Positions 43,637 through 52,726 of a stretch of 64,000 nt of DNA are shown in pieces. Each line of letters starts with the position of its first letter. Positions within the stretch are counted from its first letter, which is position 1. Under the pieces are notes generated by a model. It worked only from the letters and a program-made list of their open reading frames with translations. It made no database searches and was not told the origin of the DNA. The stretch is from Rhodococcus sp. (in: high G+C Gram-positive bacteria) (GTDB lineage Bacteria; Actinomycetota; Actinomycetes; Mycobacteriales; Mycobacteriaceae): positions 1 through 64,000 of the forward strand of contig NZ_JAHFVG010000029.1 in the NCBI RefSeq assembly GCF_023264675.1, read 5' to 3'. The position numbers were made by a program, and so were the translations under genes.

Positions 43637-45015
43637 GTGTCCTTCTCGTCGGGATTTCGCATCGTAGCGCTCCCGTCGCTGTCCTCGAACGTGTCGCCAT
43701 CACTGACACGGATCGACCGAAGCTGACGGACAAGCTGATGGCCAGCGGCAACATCTCCGAGGTCATGGTGGTATCGACCTGCAATCGCGTCGAGGTGTAC
43801 GCCGTGGTCGACGCCTTCCACGGTGCCCTCGCATCGGTAGGGGAGATCCTCGCCGAGCACTCGGGGCTGCAGGTTCCCGAACTGACCAAGCACGCCTACG
43901 TCCGCTACAGCGAGGCAGCCGTCGAGCACCTGTTCGCGGTCGCCAGCGGGTTGGATTCGATGGTCGTCGGCGAGCAGCAGATCCTCGGACAGATCCGTGC
44001 GGCCTATGCAGCCTCGGACACGCAGCAAGCGTCGGGCCGCGTTCTGCACGAGCTCGCTCAACAGGCACTCCGAGTCGGCAAGCGAGTTCACTCCGAAACC
44101 GGAATCGACTCCGCCGGCGCTTCCGTCGTGTCGGTGGCTCTCGACCGTGCCGCCGCGCTCTACGGCGGCAGCTTGGCCGGACGCACCGCCGTCGTACTCG
44201 GCGCAGGCGCGATGGGCGGACTCTCCGTTGCCCATCTCGGCCGCGCAGGCATCGGCAAGTTGATCGTGGTGAACCGCACCCGCGAGCGCGCCGATCACCT
44301 TGCCGAGACAGCGATCTCGGCAGGCGTCTCGGCATCCGCGATGGACCTCGAAGACATGGCAACCGCGCTGGCCGACGCCGACGTTCTCGTCACCTGTACC
44401 GGCGCGGTCGGTGCTGTGGTGTCCCTCGCGGACGCGCATCTCGCGCTCGCCCAGCGAGAAGCAGGCCGCCTGCTCGCCGTGTGCGACCTCGGCTTGCCCC
44501 GCGACGTCGATCCCGCCGTCGCAGGCCTTCCCGGAGTCAGCGTGTTCGACATGGAGTCGCTTCAGCGCGATCCAGCGGCGGGCGCCGCTGCGTCCGACGC
44601 CTCGGCCGCGCGCGACATCGTCTCGACCGAACTCTCGGGATACCTTGCAGGCCAACGCCTTGCCGAGGTGACACCGACGGTCACCGCACTGCGCCAGCGC
44701 GCTGCCGAGGTGGTCGAAGGCGAACTGATGCGACTCGAATCGCGTCTGCCCGGCCTGGACTCACCTCAACGGGCCGAGGTGGCTCGCACGGTGCGACGCG
44801 TCGTCGACAAGCTACTTCACTCGCCGACAGTGCGCGTCAAGCAATTGGCAACCACTCCGGGTGGCGACTCCTACGCGGCGGCGCTGCGCGAGCTCTTCGA
44901 GCTGAGCCCCGGTGCCGTGGACGCTGTCGCGAGCCCGCTGGAGATCAACGGAATGGAACTAGTGGACGACTTCACCTCCCGTCGCACCGATGGTTCGAAG
45001 GGACAACCGGAGTGA
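43633..45015 (+). CDS. hemA: Glutamyl-tRNA reductase
   Basis: 460 aa. Reduces Glu-tRNA to glutamate-1-semialdehyde with NADPH, first step of C5 tetrapyrrole synthesis. Catalytic Cys50 in '[11 protein letters not shown]', '[18 protein letters not shown]', Rossmann motif '[17 protein letters not shown]', and the C-terminal dimerisation helix. GTG start overlaps rex; the stop overlaps hemC. Intact and of the usual length. Confidence 0.97.
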   Translation: MSVLLVGISHRSAPVAVLERVAITDTDRPKLTDKLMASGNISEVMVVSTCNRVEVYAVVDAFHGALASVGEILAEHSGLQVPELTKHAYVRYSEAAVEHLFAVASGLDSMVVGEQQILGQIRAAYAASDTQQASGRVLHELAQQALRVGKRVHSETGIDSAGASVVSVALDRAAALYGGSLAGRTAVVLGAGAMGGLSVAHLGRAGIGKLIVVNRTRERADHLAETAISAGVSASAMDLEDMATALADADVLVTCTGAVGAVVSLADAHLALAQREAGRLLAVCDLGLPRDVDPAVAGLPGVSVFDMESLQRDPAAGAAASDASAARDIVSTELSGYLAGQRLAEVTPTVTALRQRAAEVVEGELMRLESRLPGLDSPQRAEVARTVRRVVDKLLHSPTVRVKQLATTPGGDSYAAALRELFELSPGAVDAVASPLEINGMELVDDFTSRRTDGSKGQPE

Positions 45016-46001
45016 GCGACATCGAAACCGGCGTCGTTCGAATCGGAACCCGCGGATCGCTTCTCGCCACCACACAGGCCGAGACCGTCCGCCAGGGACT
45101 GATCGCGGCAGGGCTGAAAGCCGAACTCGTCATCGTGAAGACGGCAGGTGACCTGTCCGCAGCGCCCGTACAGACCATCGGCGTCGGTGTTTTCACCGCG
45201 GCGCTGCGCGAGGCACTCACCGACGGCAAAGTCGATGTCGCCGTGCACTCGTACAAAGATCTCCCGACAGCACCGGACGAGCGCTTCGTCATCGCCGCCA
45301 TCCCCCAGCGAGAAGACCCGCGGGACGCACTCGTCGCACGTGACGGTCTGGTCCTCGGGGAACTTCCCGCCGGTGCACGCATCGGAACGTCGGCGCCTCG
45401 GCGTGCGGCGCAGCTGCGTGCGCTCGGTCAGGGCCTCGACATTCAGCCGCTGCGCGGCAACCTCGACACCCGCATCGGCAAGGTGGCATCGGGTGAACTC
45501 GACGCCGTGGTCGTCGCTCGCGCCGGCCTCGCCAGGATCGGTCGTCTCGACGTTGTCACCGAAGCGCTCGACCCGGTGCAGCTCCTTCCCGCGCCCGCTC
45601 AGGGAGCTCTTGCGATCGAGTGCCGCTCGGCCGACGTCGATCTGATCGAGATCGTGTCCACCTTGGACGACGCGAATTCGCGTGCGGCCGTGGCCGCCGA
45701 GCGCGGCTTGCTCGCCGAGCTCGAAGCAGGCTGCACCGCACCGGTCGGTGCGATCGCCGAGGTCGTGGAGTCCATCGACGAGGAGGGACGCATCTTCGAC
45801 GAGATCTCCCTTCGCGGATGTGTTGCCGCCATCGACGGCAGCGATTCGATCCGGGCGTCGATCGTCGGATCGCTCGACAATGCCGAGGAACTCGGCCGCG
45901 ATCTCGCTCGCGAACTGCTCGACCTCGGTGCCCGCGACCTCGTCGCCATCACCGAACCAGCCGTCAACACCGCACATACCCCGGGAGCAACCCATGTCTA
46001 G
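45012..46001 (+). CDS. hemC: Hydroxymethylbilane synthase (porphobilinogen deaminase)
   Basis: 329 aa. Polymerises four porphobilinogens. '[17 protein letters not shown]', '[10 protein letters not shown]', '[13 protein letters not shown]', 'QGALAIECR', and dipyrromethane cofactor Cys241 in 'EAGCTAPVG'. GTG start coupled to hemA. A small frame overlaps its end and leads into hemD. Confidence 0.97.
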   Translation: MSDIETGVVRIGTRGSLLATTQAETVRQGLIAAGLKAELVIVKTAGDLSAAPVQTIGVGVFTAALREALTDGKVDVAVHSYKDLPTAPDERFVIAAIPQREDPRDALVARDGLVLGELPAGARIGTSAPRRAAQLRALGQGLDIQPLRGNLDTRIGKVASGELDAVVVARAGLARIGRLDVVTEALDPVQLLPAPAQGALAIECRSADVDLIEIVSTLDDANSRAAVAAERGLLAELEAGCTAPVGAIAEVVESIDEEGRIFDEISLRGCVAAIDGSDSIRASIVGSLDNAEELGRDLARELLDLGARDLVAITEPAVNTAHTPGATHV

Positions 46002-46164
46002 GTCGATCACTGCACCGACACGCGGACGTGCCAAACCCAGGGCCCCGCGGCCACCGGTGCGTGGTGGATCCATCGCCACTGCACGGTTGATTCCGAAACG
46101 GGGCACGGCAACCCCTATCGAACTGCACTACCCATACAAGACAGCACTGGAGAACAACCGATGA
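45994..46164 (+). CDS. Small basic protein of 56 aa between hemC and hemD
   Basis: ATG 45994 lies 8 bases inside hemC with GGGAG upstream (about 45983-45987). The TGA at 46162-46164 overlaps the hemD ATG as ATGA. The protein starts [20 protein letters not shown], is basic and Pro-rich in its first half and ends '[12 protein letters not shown]'. No domain recognised and composition suggests disorder. It could be a true small protein or mainly a translation-coupling bridge from hemC to hemD. Confidence 0.6.
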   Translation: MSRSITAPTRGRAKPRAPRPPVRGGSIATARLIPKRGTATPIELHYPYKTALENNR

Positions 46165-47723
46165 GCGCAGTCCGCAAGAACGCCAACGGACGGATCCTGT
46201 TCGTGGGATCCGGGCCGGGTGATCCGGCACTGCTCACTGTTCGAGCACGCGAGGTACTCGGCGGCGCCGAACTCGCATTCACCGATCCCGACGTCGACAA
46301 GGGCGTAGTCGCCCTCGTCGGCAACGATCTGCCGCGTGACCCCGAGACCGGCGAGAACGGCGTCGACGTTCGGCCCGCACTCGGCGAACCGGCCGAGGTC
46401 GCGAAGACGCTGCTCGCCGAGGCGAAGAACGGCCACGACGTGGTACGGCTCGTTTCGGGTGATCCGCTGACCACCGATTCGGTCATCGCCGAGGTCAGTG
46501 CCGTCGCCCGCACCCACGTCCAGTTCGAGGTCCTTCCCGGCCTGCCGTCCGGTTCGGCTGTACCGAGCTACGCCGGAATGGCGCTCGGCTCCGGTCACAC
46601 CGAAGCCGACGTCAGGGGAGAGGTCGATTGGGCCGCACTCGCCGCGGCTCCGGGGCCGCTGGTGCTGCACGCCACGTCCGGCCACTTGGCCGAGACCGCA
46701 AGCGCTCTGGTGGAACACGGGCTTGCTCCGCAGACACCAGCCGCGATCACCGTGCGCGGCACGACGCGTCAGCAGCGCACCGTCGAGGCGACGCTCGCGA
46801 CACTGAACGACGCAGGAAGCGAACTTGTCGGCTCCCTCGTCGTCACCGTCGGCAAGGTCGTCTCGGGCCGGAACAAGATGTCCTGGTGGGAGTCTCGTGC
46901 ACTGTACGGCTGGACCGTGCTGGTGCCGCGCACCAAGGATCAGGCGGGGGAGATGAGCGATCGGCTCGTCACGCACGGTGCCATCCCCATCGAGGTGCCG
47001 ACCATCGCCGTCGAGCCGCCGCGCAGTCCCGCGCAGATGGAACGTTCGGTGAAGGGTCTCGTCGACGGCCGCTACCAGTGGGTCGTGTTCACTTCCACCA
47101 ACGCCGTCCGCGCGGTGTGGGAGAAGTTCGAAGAGTTCGGGCTCGACGCTCGCGCGTTCTCCGGCGTCAAGATCGCCTGCGTCGGTGAAGCCACCGCCGC
47201 CAAGGTCCGCTCGTTCGGTATCAACCCGGAACTGCTGCCCTCGGGAGATCAGTCCTCGCTCGGCCTGCTGGAAGACTTCCCGCCGTACGACGAGGTCTTC
47301 GACCCGGTCAATCGAGTTCTGTTGCCGCGCGCCGACATTGCTACCGAAACCCTTGCCGAGGGTCTTCGCGAACGCGGCTGGGAAATCGACGACGTCACCG
47401 CGTACCGCACGGTGCGCGCCGCGCCGCCACCCGCCGAGACCCGCGAGATGATCAAGACCGGTGGATTCGACGCAGTGTGCTTCACGTCGAGTTCGACAGT
47501 CCGCAATCTCGTCGGAATCGCTGGAAAGCCGCACGCGCGCACACTCGTTGCGTGCATCGGGCCGAAGACGGCCGAGACGGCTGCCGAGTTCGGTCTGCGC
47601 GTGGACGTGCAGCCGGAAACGGCTCAGGTCGGCCCGCTCATCGAGGCGCTGGCCGAGCATGCTGCTCGCCTGCGCGCCGAGGGCGCCCTGCCTCCTCCGC
47701 GCAAGAAGAGCCGTAGGCGTTAG
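46161..47723 (+). CDS. hemD: Uroporphyrinogen-III synthase with N-terminal methyltransferase-like domain
   Basis: 520 aa fusion. Residues 1-245 resemble SAM uroporphyrinogen methyltransferase (CobA): 'ILFVGSGPGDPALLTVRAREVL' is present. The usual 'GDPFxFGRG' reads 'GDPLTTDSV', so methylation activity is questionable. Residues about 250-505 are HemD ('WTVLVPRTKDQAGEMSDRL', 'VVFTSTNAVRAVWEKFEE', 'VCFTSSSTVRNLVG'), which cyclises hydroxymethylbilane to uroporphyrinogen III. This fusion is standard in mycolate actinobacteria. Basic tail KKSRRR. Confidence 0.94.
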   Translation: MSAVRKNANGRILFVGSGPGDPALLTVRAREVLGGAELAFTDPDVDKGVVALVGNDLPRDPETGENGVDVRPALGEPAEVAKTLLAEAKNGHDVVRLVSGDPLTTDSVIAEVSAVARTHVQFEVLPGLPSGSAVPSYAGMALGSGHTEADVRGEVDWAALAAAPGPLVLHATSGHLAETASALVEHGLAPQTPAAITVRGTTRQQRTVEATLATLNDAGSELVGSLVVTVGKVVSGRNKMSWWESRALYGWTVLVPRTKDQAGEMSDRLVTHGAIPIEVPTIAVEPPRSPAQMERSVKGLVDGRYQWVVFTSTNAVRAVWEKFEEFGLDARAFSGVKIACVGEATAAKVRSFGINPELLPSGDQSSLGLLEDFPPYDEVFDPVNRVLLPRADIATETLAEGLRERGWEIDDVTAYRTVRAAPPPAETREMIKTGGFDAVCFTSSSTVRNLVGIAGKPHARTLVACIGPKTAETAAEFGLRVDVQPETAQVGPLIEALAEHAARLRAEGALPPPRKKSRRR

Positions 47724-47726
47724 AGC

Positions 47727-48701
47727 GTGTTTCCCGTAGACCGACCGCGGCGGCTTCGCCGTACCCCGGCGCTGCGACGTCTCGTTGCCGAAACGTCCTT
47801 GCAGCCGAGGCATCTCGTGCTGCCGATGTTCGTCGCGGACGGCATCGACGAGGCGCGTGAGATCTCGTCGATGCCCGGCGTGTTCCAGCACACGCTGGAT
47901 TCGCTGAGCAAAGCTGCCGAGGATGCTGTTGCCGCCGGTGTCGGCGGCGTCATGCTGTTCGGTGTGCCGAGGCCGGAGGACAAGGACGCCGAAGGGTCGG
48001 GCGCATCCGACCCGGAGGGAATTCTCAATCGTGGACTTCGCAGGCTGAAAAGCGATCTCGGTGATTCGACGGTCATCATGGCCGATACCTGTCTCGACGA
48101 GTTCACCGATCACGGCCACTGCGGGGTGCTGACGGCGGATGGTGTCGTCGACAACGACGCGACGTTGGCTCGTTACGTGGACATGGCTGTGGCGCAGGCC
48201 GATGCAGGGGCGCATCTGCTCGGCCCGAGCGGAATGATGGACGGGCAGGTCGGCGCGATTCGCGACGGCCTGGACGCCGCCGGACACCACGAGGTCGGCC
48301 AGTTGGCCTACTCGGCCAAGTACGCCTCGGCGTTCTACGGCCCGTTCCGCGAAGCCGTCGGTTCGTCGTTGCAGGGCGATCGCCGTACCTATCAGCAGGA
48401 TTCGGCCAACAGGCGCGAAGCGGCACACGAGGTGGAGTTGGACCTCGCGGAGGGCGCGGACATGGTGATGGTCAAGCCGGCGATGTCGTACCTCGACATC
48501 TTGCGGGACGTCGCCAATATCTCGCCGGTTCCTGTTGCTGCATACCAGATCTCGGGTGAGTACTCGATGATCACCGCCGCGGCGCAGAACGGGTGGATCG
48601 ACCGCGATGCCGCCGTGTTGGAGTCCCTGACCAGCATCCGCCGCGCCGGCGCCGATGTGGTGTTGACGTACTGGGCGACCGAAGCGGCGGGATGGCTGTG
48701 A
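47727..48701 (+). CDS. hemB: Delta-aminolevulinic acid dehydratase (porphobilinogen synthase)
   Basis: 324 aa. Condenses two ALA to porphobilinogen. Active-site Lys198 ('[14 protein letters not shown]') and Schiff-base Lys250 ('[13 protein letters not shown]'), '[16 protein letters not shown]' as metal-site region, and '[16 protein letters not shown]'. GTG 47727 starts 3 bases after the hemD stop. Overlaps the next gene. Confidence 0.97.
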   Translation: MFPVDRPRRLRRTPALRRLVAETSLQPRHLVLPMFVADGIDEAREISSMPGVFQHTLDSLSKAAEDAVAAGVGGVMLFGVPRPEDKDAEGSGASDPEGILNRGLRRLKSDLGDSTVIMADTCLDEFTDHGHCGVLTADGVVDNDATLARYVDMAVAQADAGAHLLGPSGMMDGQVGAIRDGLDAAGHHEVGQLAYSAKYASAFYGPFREAVGSSLQGDRRTYQQDSANRREAAHEVELDLAEGADMVMVKPAMSYLDILRDVANISPVPVAAYQISGEYSMITAAAQNGWIDRDAAVLESLTSIRRAGADVVLTYWATEAAGWL

Positions 48702-49315
48702 GCAATCCCTGGAACCAGGAGAACGAACAGCAGCCTCCGCAGCCGGACTGGGCGCGGTGGGAAGCCGAGCACGGCCATTTTCCGTCACCGACGCCGCCGC
48801 TGGAGCCGCTGAAGCCGGTCGAACGACCCGCGCCGGTCGACGTCGAGACCGCTCGGCACCTGTGGTGGGGCGTTGCCGGACTCGGCATGCTCAACCTCGT
48901 CGCCACCCTCTTCGTGGTCTACGGACAGAGGGCGGAGTTCGCGCAGCAGCTCGTCGACGACGTCCAGGCACAGGATCCATCGGTTCCACTATCGATCGAT
49001 TCGGCCGAGTCCTACCTCACGGCCGCGCTGGTGGTCATGGTTCTGATCGGTGTGGCTTTCGGCACGCTGTTCGTCTACTGGGTCAAGAAGATGCGATTCG
49101 GGCGGCTCTGGGCGCGGACGTTGCTGACGGCGATCGGTACGGTGACCGTGGTGTTGGCGATTCCGCAGCTGTTCGGTTTCGGAATCGACGGCGGTGCGAT
49201 GCAGGTGATCATGACGGTCGCGGGGATCTTGCAGGGTGTGCTGGCAGCGGGGGCGATCTACCTCATGCACCGCAAGGACGCCAACGCGTATTTCGTCGCA
49301 TCCAGGAAGCCGTAG
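48692..49315 (+). CDS. Membrane protein following hemB
   Basis: 207 aa. ATG 48692 (overlapping hemB by 10 bases) or GTG 48698. Pro-rich cytosolic N-terminus of about 55 residues ([22 protein letters not shown]). Four hydrophobic segments follow: '[20 protein letters not shown]', '[22 protein letters not shown]', '[20 protein letters not shown]' and a last one near the C-terminus. Corresponds by position to Rv0513. Translational overlap with hemB suggests a link to haem supply, but no function is known. Confidence 0.85.
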   Translation: MAVSNPWNQENEQQPPQPDWARWEAEHGHFPSPTPPLEPLKPVERPAPVDVETARHLWWGVAGLGMLNLVATLFVVYGQRAEFAQQLVDDVQAQDPSVPLSIDSAESYLTAALVVMVLIGVAFGTLFVYWVKKMRFGRLWARTLLTAIGTVTVVLAIPQLFGFGIDGGAMQVIMTVAGILQGVLAAGAIYLMHRKDANAYFVASRKP

Positions 49316-49402
49316 TCGCTCAGCGTGTCACTTCCGTCACTCCCGTAACATGTGACTAGGATCACCGAGGTGGGGGACCCTCGAGTGGACGGATGAAGAC
49401 CC

Positions 49403-49531
49403 ATGACTCAACCCGACGTCGAGCACGATGTGGACGCCGAGAGCGGCAGGCCCGTCTGGGCCCTGCTCGGCCTGCTTCTGGCCGTATCCATTGCAGTATG
49501 CATCATGACCATCGGCTTCAGCGCTGCCTGA
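49403..49531 (+). CDS. Small single-span membrane protein, 42 aa
   Basis: Starts MTQPDVEHDVDAESGRPVWA, then one hydrophobic segment 'LLGLLLAVSIAVCIMTIGFSA' to the end. Acidic cytosolic head. No clear ribosome site beyond GGATGAAGA. Composition and the membrane segment support coding, but it is short. Confidence 0.55.
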   Translation: MTQPDVEHDVDAESGRPVWALLGLLLAVSIAVCIMTIGFSAA

Positions 49532-49604
49532 GCTGCATGTTTGGCCCGATTCTCGGCCAGGTGTAGCGTGAGCGCAGTCACACACAGCCCGTGGTAGGAG
49601 ACGA

Positions 49605-49781
49605 ATGCAGGTTCGGACGGATTCCAGGAACGCATCCAATCCCCTGCTGGTGGGGCGGGAAGCGCACACCGTCCACGTCGAGCACGGCATCGCGCGAGAA
49701 CTCCTGTTGATCGCGTTGGTCGTCGCGCTCGGAGTGCTTGCCACCGCCGCGATCGTTCTTCCGGCGCTCGTCAGCCACTGA
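49605..49781 (+). CDS. Small single-span membrane protein, 58 aa
   Basis: ATG 49605 is preceded by TAGGAGACGA, a good ribosome site. Starts MQVRTDSRNASNPLLVGREA, then a hydrophobic segment of about 22 residues (LLLIALVVALGVLATAAIVL). It stops 47 bases before the next gene. No family recognised. Confidence 0.65.
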   Translation: MQVRTDSRNASNPLLVGREAHTVHVEHGIARELLLIALVVALGVLATAAIVLPALVSH

Positions 49782-49827
49782 CCCCCTGGGTATCTCGGTC
49801 GACACCGCCGACGGGCAGTATGGACGC

Positions 49828-50268
49828 GTGAGCACCGAAACCCCGATCGACAAGCGGCCGCGTGTCGTCACCGTCGCGTACGCATTGTGGCTCGTCGCCG
49901 CGATTCTGCTGATACTCGTCGCGCTTGTCGTTCTCACGGTTCCCGTCGCGCAACTGCGCACTGCGCTCGAAGATCAGGGCTCGTCGGCGTCGGACATCGA
50001 CGCCTACCTCTCGACCATTCGAGTCGTCGGAGTCGTCTGTGGAGTCTTCGGTCTCGCACTCGGTCTGCTGTCCGGTCCGATGCGGGCCGGCCACGCTCGT
50101 GTGAGGCGAATTCTCGTCGTCGCGTCGGTGGTCGTCGCCGTTCTGCTGCTGTTCGTCGTCTTCGGCTTGATGCTGTTCCAGGAGCTCCTTCTCGTAGTCC
50201 TCGTTCTACTTGCTGCAAGCGTTCTCGTCTATCGGCCCGGCGCCCGCGAGTGGTTCGCGCGTGCCTGA
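49828..50268 (+). CDS. Membrane protein with four hydrophobic segments
   Basis: 146 aa, GTG 49828 (VSTETPIDKRPRVVTVAYALW). Segments at about residues 14-38, 66-84, 94-112 and 116-134. The sequence 'VAYALWLVAAILLILVALVV' recalls small actinobacterial membrane proteins of unknown function. It overlaps the next gene by 8 bases. Confidence 0.8.
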   Translation: MSTETPIDKRPRVVTVAYALWLVAAILLILVALVVLTVPVAQLRTALEDQGSSASDIDAYLSTIRVVGVVCGVFGLALGLLSGPMRAGHARVRRILVVASVVVAVLLLFVVFGLMLFQELLLVVLVLLAASVLVYRPGAREWFARA

Positions 50269-50734
50269 GGACGAGGTGTTGTTCCACGAGCCGGGTGCAC
50301 GGTGGCGAGCGCTCGCCTGGGGTCCGGTGTTCTGTGCGCTCGTTCTGGTGATCGAGCTGTTCACCGGTCCGGTGATCCACTGGTTCGCGCTGAGTCTGTT
50401 CGCGGTTCTGCTCGTCGGCTTCACCTATGTCCAGGTCTCGGCAGCGCGGCGACACGTGAGTGTCCAGCTGACCCCGCACGAGTTGAGGCAGGGCACCGAG
50501 AGCGTGGAACTCACCGATATCGATGCGGTGCTGCCGGCGGCGGACTACTCCGACGGGGATTACGAACCGAAGAAGTGGGAGACCTCGCGGGTACTCGGCG
50601 AACTGACCGGCGTACCACGTCGGCGACATGGAATCGGCCTGCGTCTGGTCGGCGGTGCCTTCGTGCAGGCCTGGGCGAAGGACGACGACGAACTGCGTGA
50701 GGCTTTGGAGAAAGCTGTGGTGGCGAAATCGTGA
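50261..50734 (+). CDS. DUF3093-like membrane protein
   Basis: 157 aa, GTG 50261. Starts with 'LFHEPGARWRALAWGPVFCALVLVIELFTGPVIHWFAL', two membrane helices, then a beta-rich soluble domain 'RRHVSVQLTPHELRQGTESVELTDIDAVLP'. This is the DUF3093 layout. A bacterial PH-like fold is possible. Function unknown. The stop overlaps the next GTG. Confidence 0.75.
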   Translation: MPEDEVLFHEPGARWRALAWGPVFCALVLVIELFTGPVIHWFALSLFAVLLVGFTYVQVSAARRHVSVQLTPHELRQGTESVELTDIDAVLPAADYSDGDYEPKKWETSRVLGELTGVPRRRHGIGLRLVGGAFVQAWAKDDDELREALEKAVVAKS

Positions 50735-50970
50735 GACGACTTCTCGAAGCTGCCGGGGCGGTGGTGCTTCTCGTGTTGCTGGTTCCGATCTGGAACGCCG
50801 CGGTGACCGAGACGACGTTTCGCGCGGTGCCGGGAGGAGCGCCCGAGTTCGTTTCGGTGCACTACTCGGGATCGTGGATCGCAGCGCTTACCGTCTGCGT
50901 GATTGCAGCCATCCTGCTGGCCGCCGATGCGATCCGCAGAACCATCCGGCAGCGTTCCCCTACCCCGTAG
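50731..50970 (+). CDS. Small two-span membrane protein
   Basis: 79 aa, GTG 50731 in overlap with the previous stop. Two hydrophobic segments (residues 5-24 and 48-67) connected by 'TETTFRAVPGGAPEFVSVHYSG'. Its stop codon lies inside the CsoR operator. Confidence 0.75.
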   Translation: MRRLLEAAGAVVLLVLLVPIWNAAVTETTFRAVPGGAPEFVSVHYSGSWIAALTVCVIAAILLAADAIRRTIRQRSPTP

Positions 50971-50979
50971 GGGTACCAT
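50961..50979 (+). promoter_or_regulatory. CsoR operator and -10 of csoR
   Basis: TACCCC-GTA-GGGGTA (50961-50975) is a G/C-tract palindrome of the CsoR type. TACCAT (50974-50979) lies 7 bases before ATG 50987 and overlaps the operator edge, so bound CsoR would block transcription. The mRNA appears leaderless. Confidence 0.7.
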
Positions 50980-50986
50980 CGCTGTT

Positions 50987-51268
50987 ATGAGTAGCTATTC
51001 GACGGAGCAGGACGACCTGCTGAAGCGACTGAGGCGTATCGAGGGCCAGATCGCGGGGATTTCGCGGATGGTGTCCGAGGACCGCTACTGCATCGATGTT
51101 CTCACGCAAGTGTCGGCCGCAACCAAGGCGCTGCAATCCGTCTCTCTCAAGCTGCTCGATGCGCACCTTGCAGGCTGCGTCGTCGAGGCTGCCAAGAAGG
51201 GTGGACCCGAAGCGGACGCCAAGGTGAAAGAGGCATCGGACGCCATCGCCCGACTCGTCCGATCCTGA
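50987..51268 (+). CDS. csoR: Copper-sensing repressor CsoR
   Basis: 93 aa all-helical repressor. Cu(I) ligands Cys35, His60 and Cys64 ('DRYCIDVL', 'LDAHLAGCV') are complete, and the DNA-binding basic stretch 'LLKRLRRIEGQIAGI' is present. Derepresses copper genes when Cu(I) binds. Followed by the copper chaperone gene. No CopA ATPase in the window. Confidence 0.93.
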   Translation: MSSYSTEQDDLLKRLRRIEGQIAGISRMVSEDRYCIDVLTQVSAATKALQSVSLKLLDAHLAGCVVEAAKKGGPEADAKVKEASDAIARLVRS

Positions 51269-51303
51269 CCCGATCACTCGAGGGAGAAAGAAGGTTTCGA
51301 ATC

Positions 51304-51507
51304 GTGGAAAGCAGTTTTGTCGTCGAAGGAATGACCTGCCAACATTGCGCCGCATCGGTTTCCGAGGAAATCTCTGAAATCGGCGGAGTCACCGACGTGA
51401 AGGTGGACGTCGATTCCGGAGCGGTAGTGGTCACGAGCGATGGTGCCATCGACGGCGATACCGTGGCGCGCGCCGTCGAAGAAGCCGGATACCGACTGGC
51501 CGCATAG
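51304..51507 (+). CDS. copZ: Copper chaperone (heavy-metal-associated domain, CopZ-like)
   Basis: 67 aa ferredoxin-like HMA domain: 'SFVVEGMTCQHCAASVSEEISEIGGV' with the M-x-C-x-x-C metal site, and 'VARAVEEAGYRL' at the end. Delivers Cu(I) to CopA or CsoR in the cytoplasm. 35 bases after csoR, probably co-transcribed. Confidence 0.92.
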   Translation: MESSFVVEGMTCQHCAASVSEEISEIGGVTDVKVDVDSGAVVVTSDGAIDGDTVARAVEEAGYRLAA

Positions 51508-51545
51508 CGAGGTTTCGTTGCCGTCGGGTGTGGTACAGATCATAT

Positions 51546-52724
51546 GTGAACAGACTGCTTGCCGGAACCGGAGTTCTCGTGTCGAGCGTCTGTCTGACGC
51601 TCGCCTGTTCGTCGGGAGCAGGTGCACAGCCGGGGGCTGACGCTCCTGGCCTGACGGTCACCACCGAAGTCGACGGCCTGAGCAGGCCGTGGGATGTGGT
51701 TGCCGCTCCCGACGGCACGATCCTCACCGGCGAGCGGAGTGGCCGATTCGTCGTCAAACATCCGGACGGGTCGGTGGGCGAGGTCGCTGCCGATCTCGGC
51801 GACCTGTACGCACAGGGCGAGACCGGCCTGATGGGGATCGAACTCGCTGCCGACTTCGCGAGTTCGCGTGCCCTGTACACCTGCCAGGGTGTGGTCGGCG
51901 GTGGCGGCGGCGGAATGGATACCGGGAGCGCAGCGCCCGGTAGTGCGGGCGGCGGCAGCGACAACCACATCGCCGTGTTTCGGTGGACCGTCGACGAGGA
52001 TTGGACGACGTTGACCCGAACCCGGACCGTCATCGGGGACATTCCGGTGGCCGACGGCGGTCGTCACGGAGGCTGCCGGATCCTCGCCGCGCCCGACGGC
52101 ACCCTGTTCGTCGGTACCGGCGACACCGCGACTCCCACAGTGCCTCAGGATCGGAACTCGCTCGGCGGCAAGGTGCTGCATGTCAACGCCGACGGCACGG
52201 CGGCAGCGGATGCGCCGGGGCGGATCTACACGCTCGGCCACCGCAACGTTCAGGGACTCGCCTTCCAGCCGGGAAGCGACCGTCTCTACGAGGTCGAACA
52301 GGGAACCAGTCGCGACGACGAGCTGAACCTGCTCGTGGCGGGCGGCAACTACGGCTACAAGCCGGACCGGAATCCGCTGATCTACGACGAGTCGGTACCG
52401 ATGACCGATCCCGACCGGGTACCGGGTGCACGCGCCGCGGTGTGGAGTTCGGGATCGCCGACCATCGCCACGCCCGGCCTGACGTTCGTGGACGGACCGC
52501 AGTGGGGCGAGTGGTCCGGCGCTGCGGTGGTGTCCAGTCAGCAGGGCAAGAAGCTCGTGTTCCTGAAGCTGACCGAGGACGGTACGGCGGTGGAGCAGGA
52601 GTCCTTCGCGCTCGAGAATCAGTTCGGTCGGCTGCGCTCGCTGACCAGTCTGCCGGATGGATCGTTTCTGCTCACCACCGACAACGGATCGGGTGACAAG
52701 ATTCTGCGGGTGACGGCGGCGTAG
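51546..52724 (+). CDS. PQQ-dependent sugar dehydrogenase-like lipoprotein (glucose/sorbosone dehydrogenase family)
   Basis: 392 aa. Signal peptide with lipobox LTLACSS (Cys near residue 21), so it is anchored outside the membrane. Six-bladed propeller of the GSDH family: 'GLSRPWDVVAAPDGTILTGERSGRF', 'GETGLMGIELAADF', 'DGGRHGGCRILAAPDGTLFVGTGD', 'TLGHRNVQGLAFQP' and 'YEVEQGTSRDDELNLL'. The His in 'DGGRHGG' corresponds to the catalytic base. A Gly/Ser-rich insertion lies at about residues 119-140. Substrate and cofactor not proven. A palindromic element follows the stop. Confidence 0.85.
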   Translation: MNRLLAGTGVLVSSVCLTLACSSGAGAQPGADAPGLTVTTEVDGLSRPWDVVAAPDGTILTGERSGRFVVKHPDGSVGEVAADLGDLYAQGETGLMGIELAADFASSRALYTCQGVVGGGGGGMDTGSAAPGSAGGGSDNHIAVFRWTVDEDWTTLTRTRTVIGDIPVADGGRHGGCRILAAPDGTLFVGTGDTATPTVPQDRNSLGGKVLHVNADGTAAADAPGRIYTLGHRNVQGLAFQPGSDRLYEVEQGTSRDDELNLLVAGGNYGYKPDRNPLIYDESVPMTDPDRVPGARAAVWSSGSPTIATPGLTFVDGPQWGEWSGAAVVSSQQGKKLVFLKLTEDGTAVEQESFALENQFGRLRSLTSLPDGSFLLTTDNGSGDKILRVTAA

Positions 52725-52726
52725 CC

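Noticed and set aside
46128..48788. Very long open frame on the minus strand (886 codons) across hemD and hemB
   Set aside because: It is antisense to two genes with intact family motifs; its composition is Arg/His/Asp rich as expected from a mirror frame of GC-rich codons, and no domain is recognisable.
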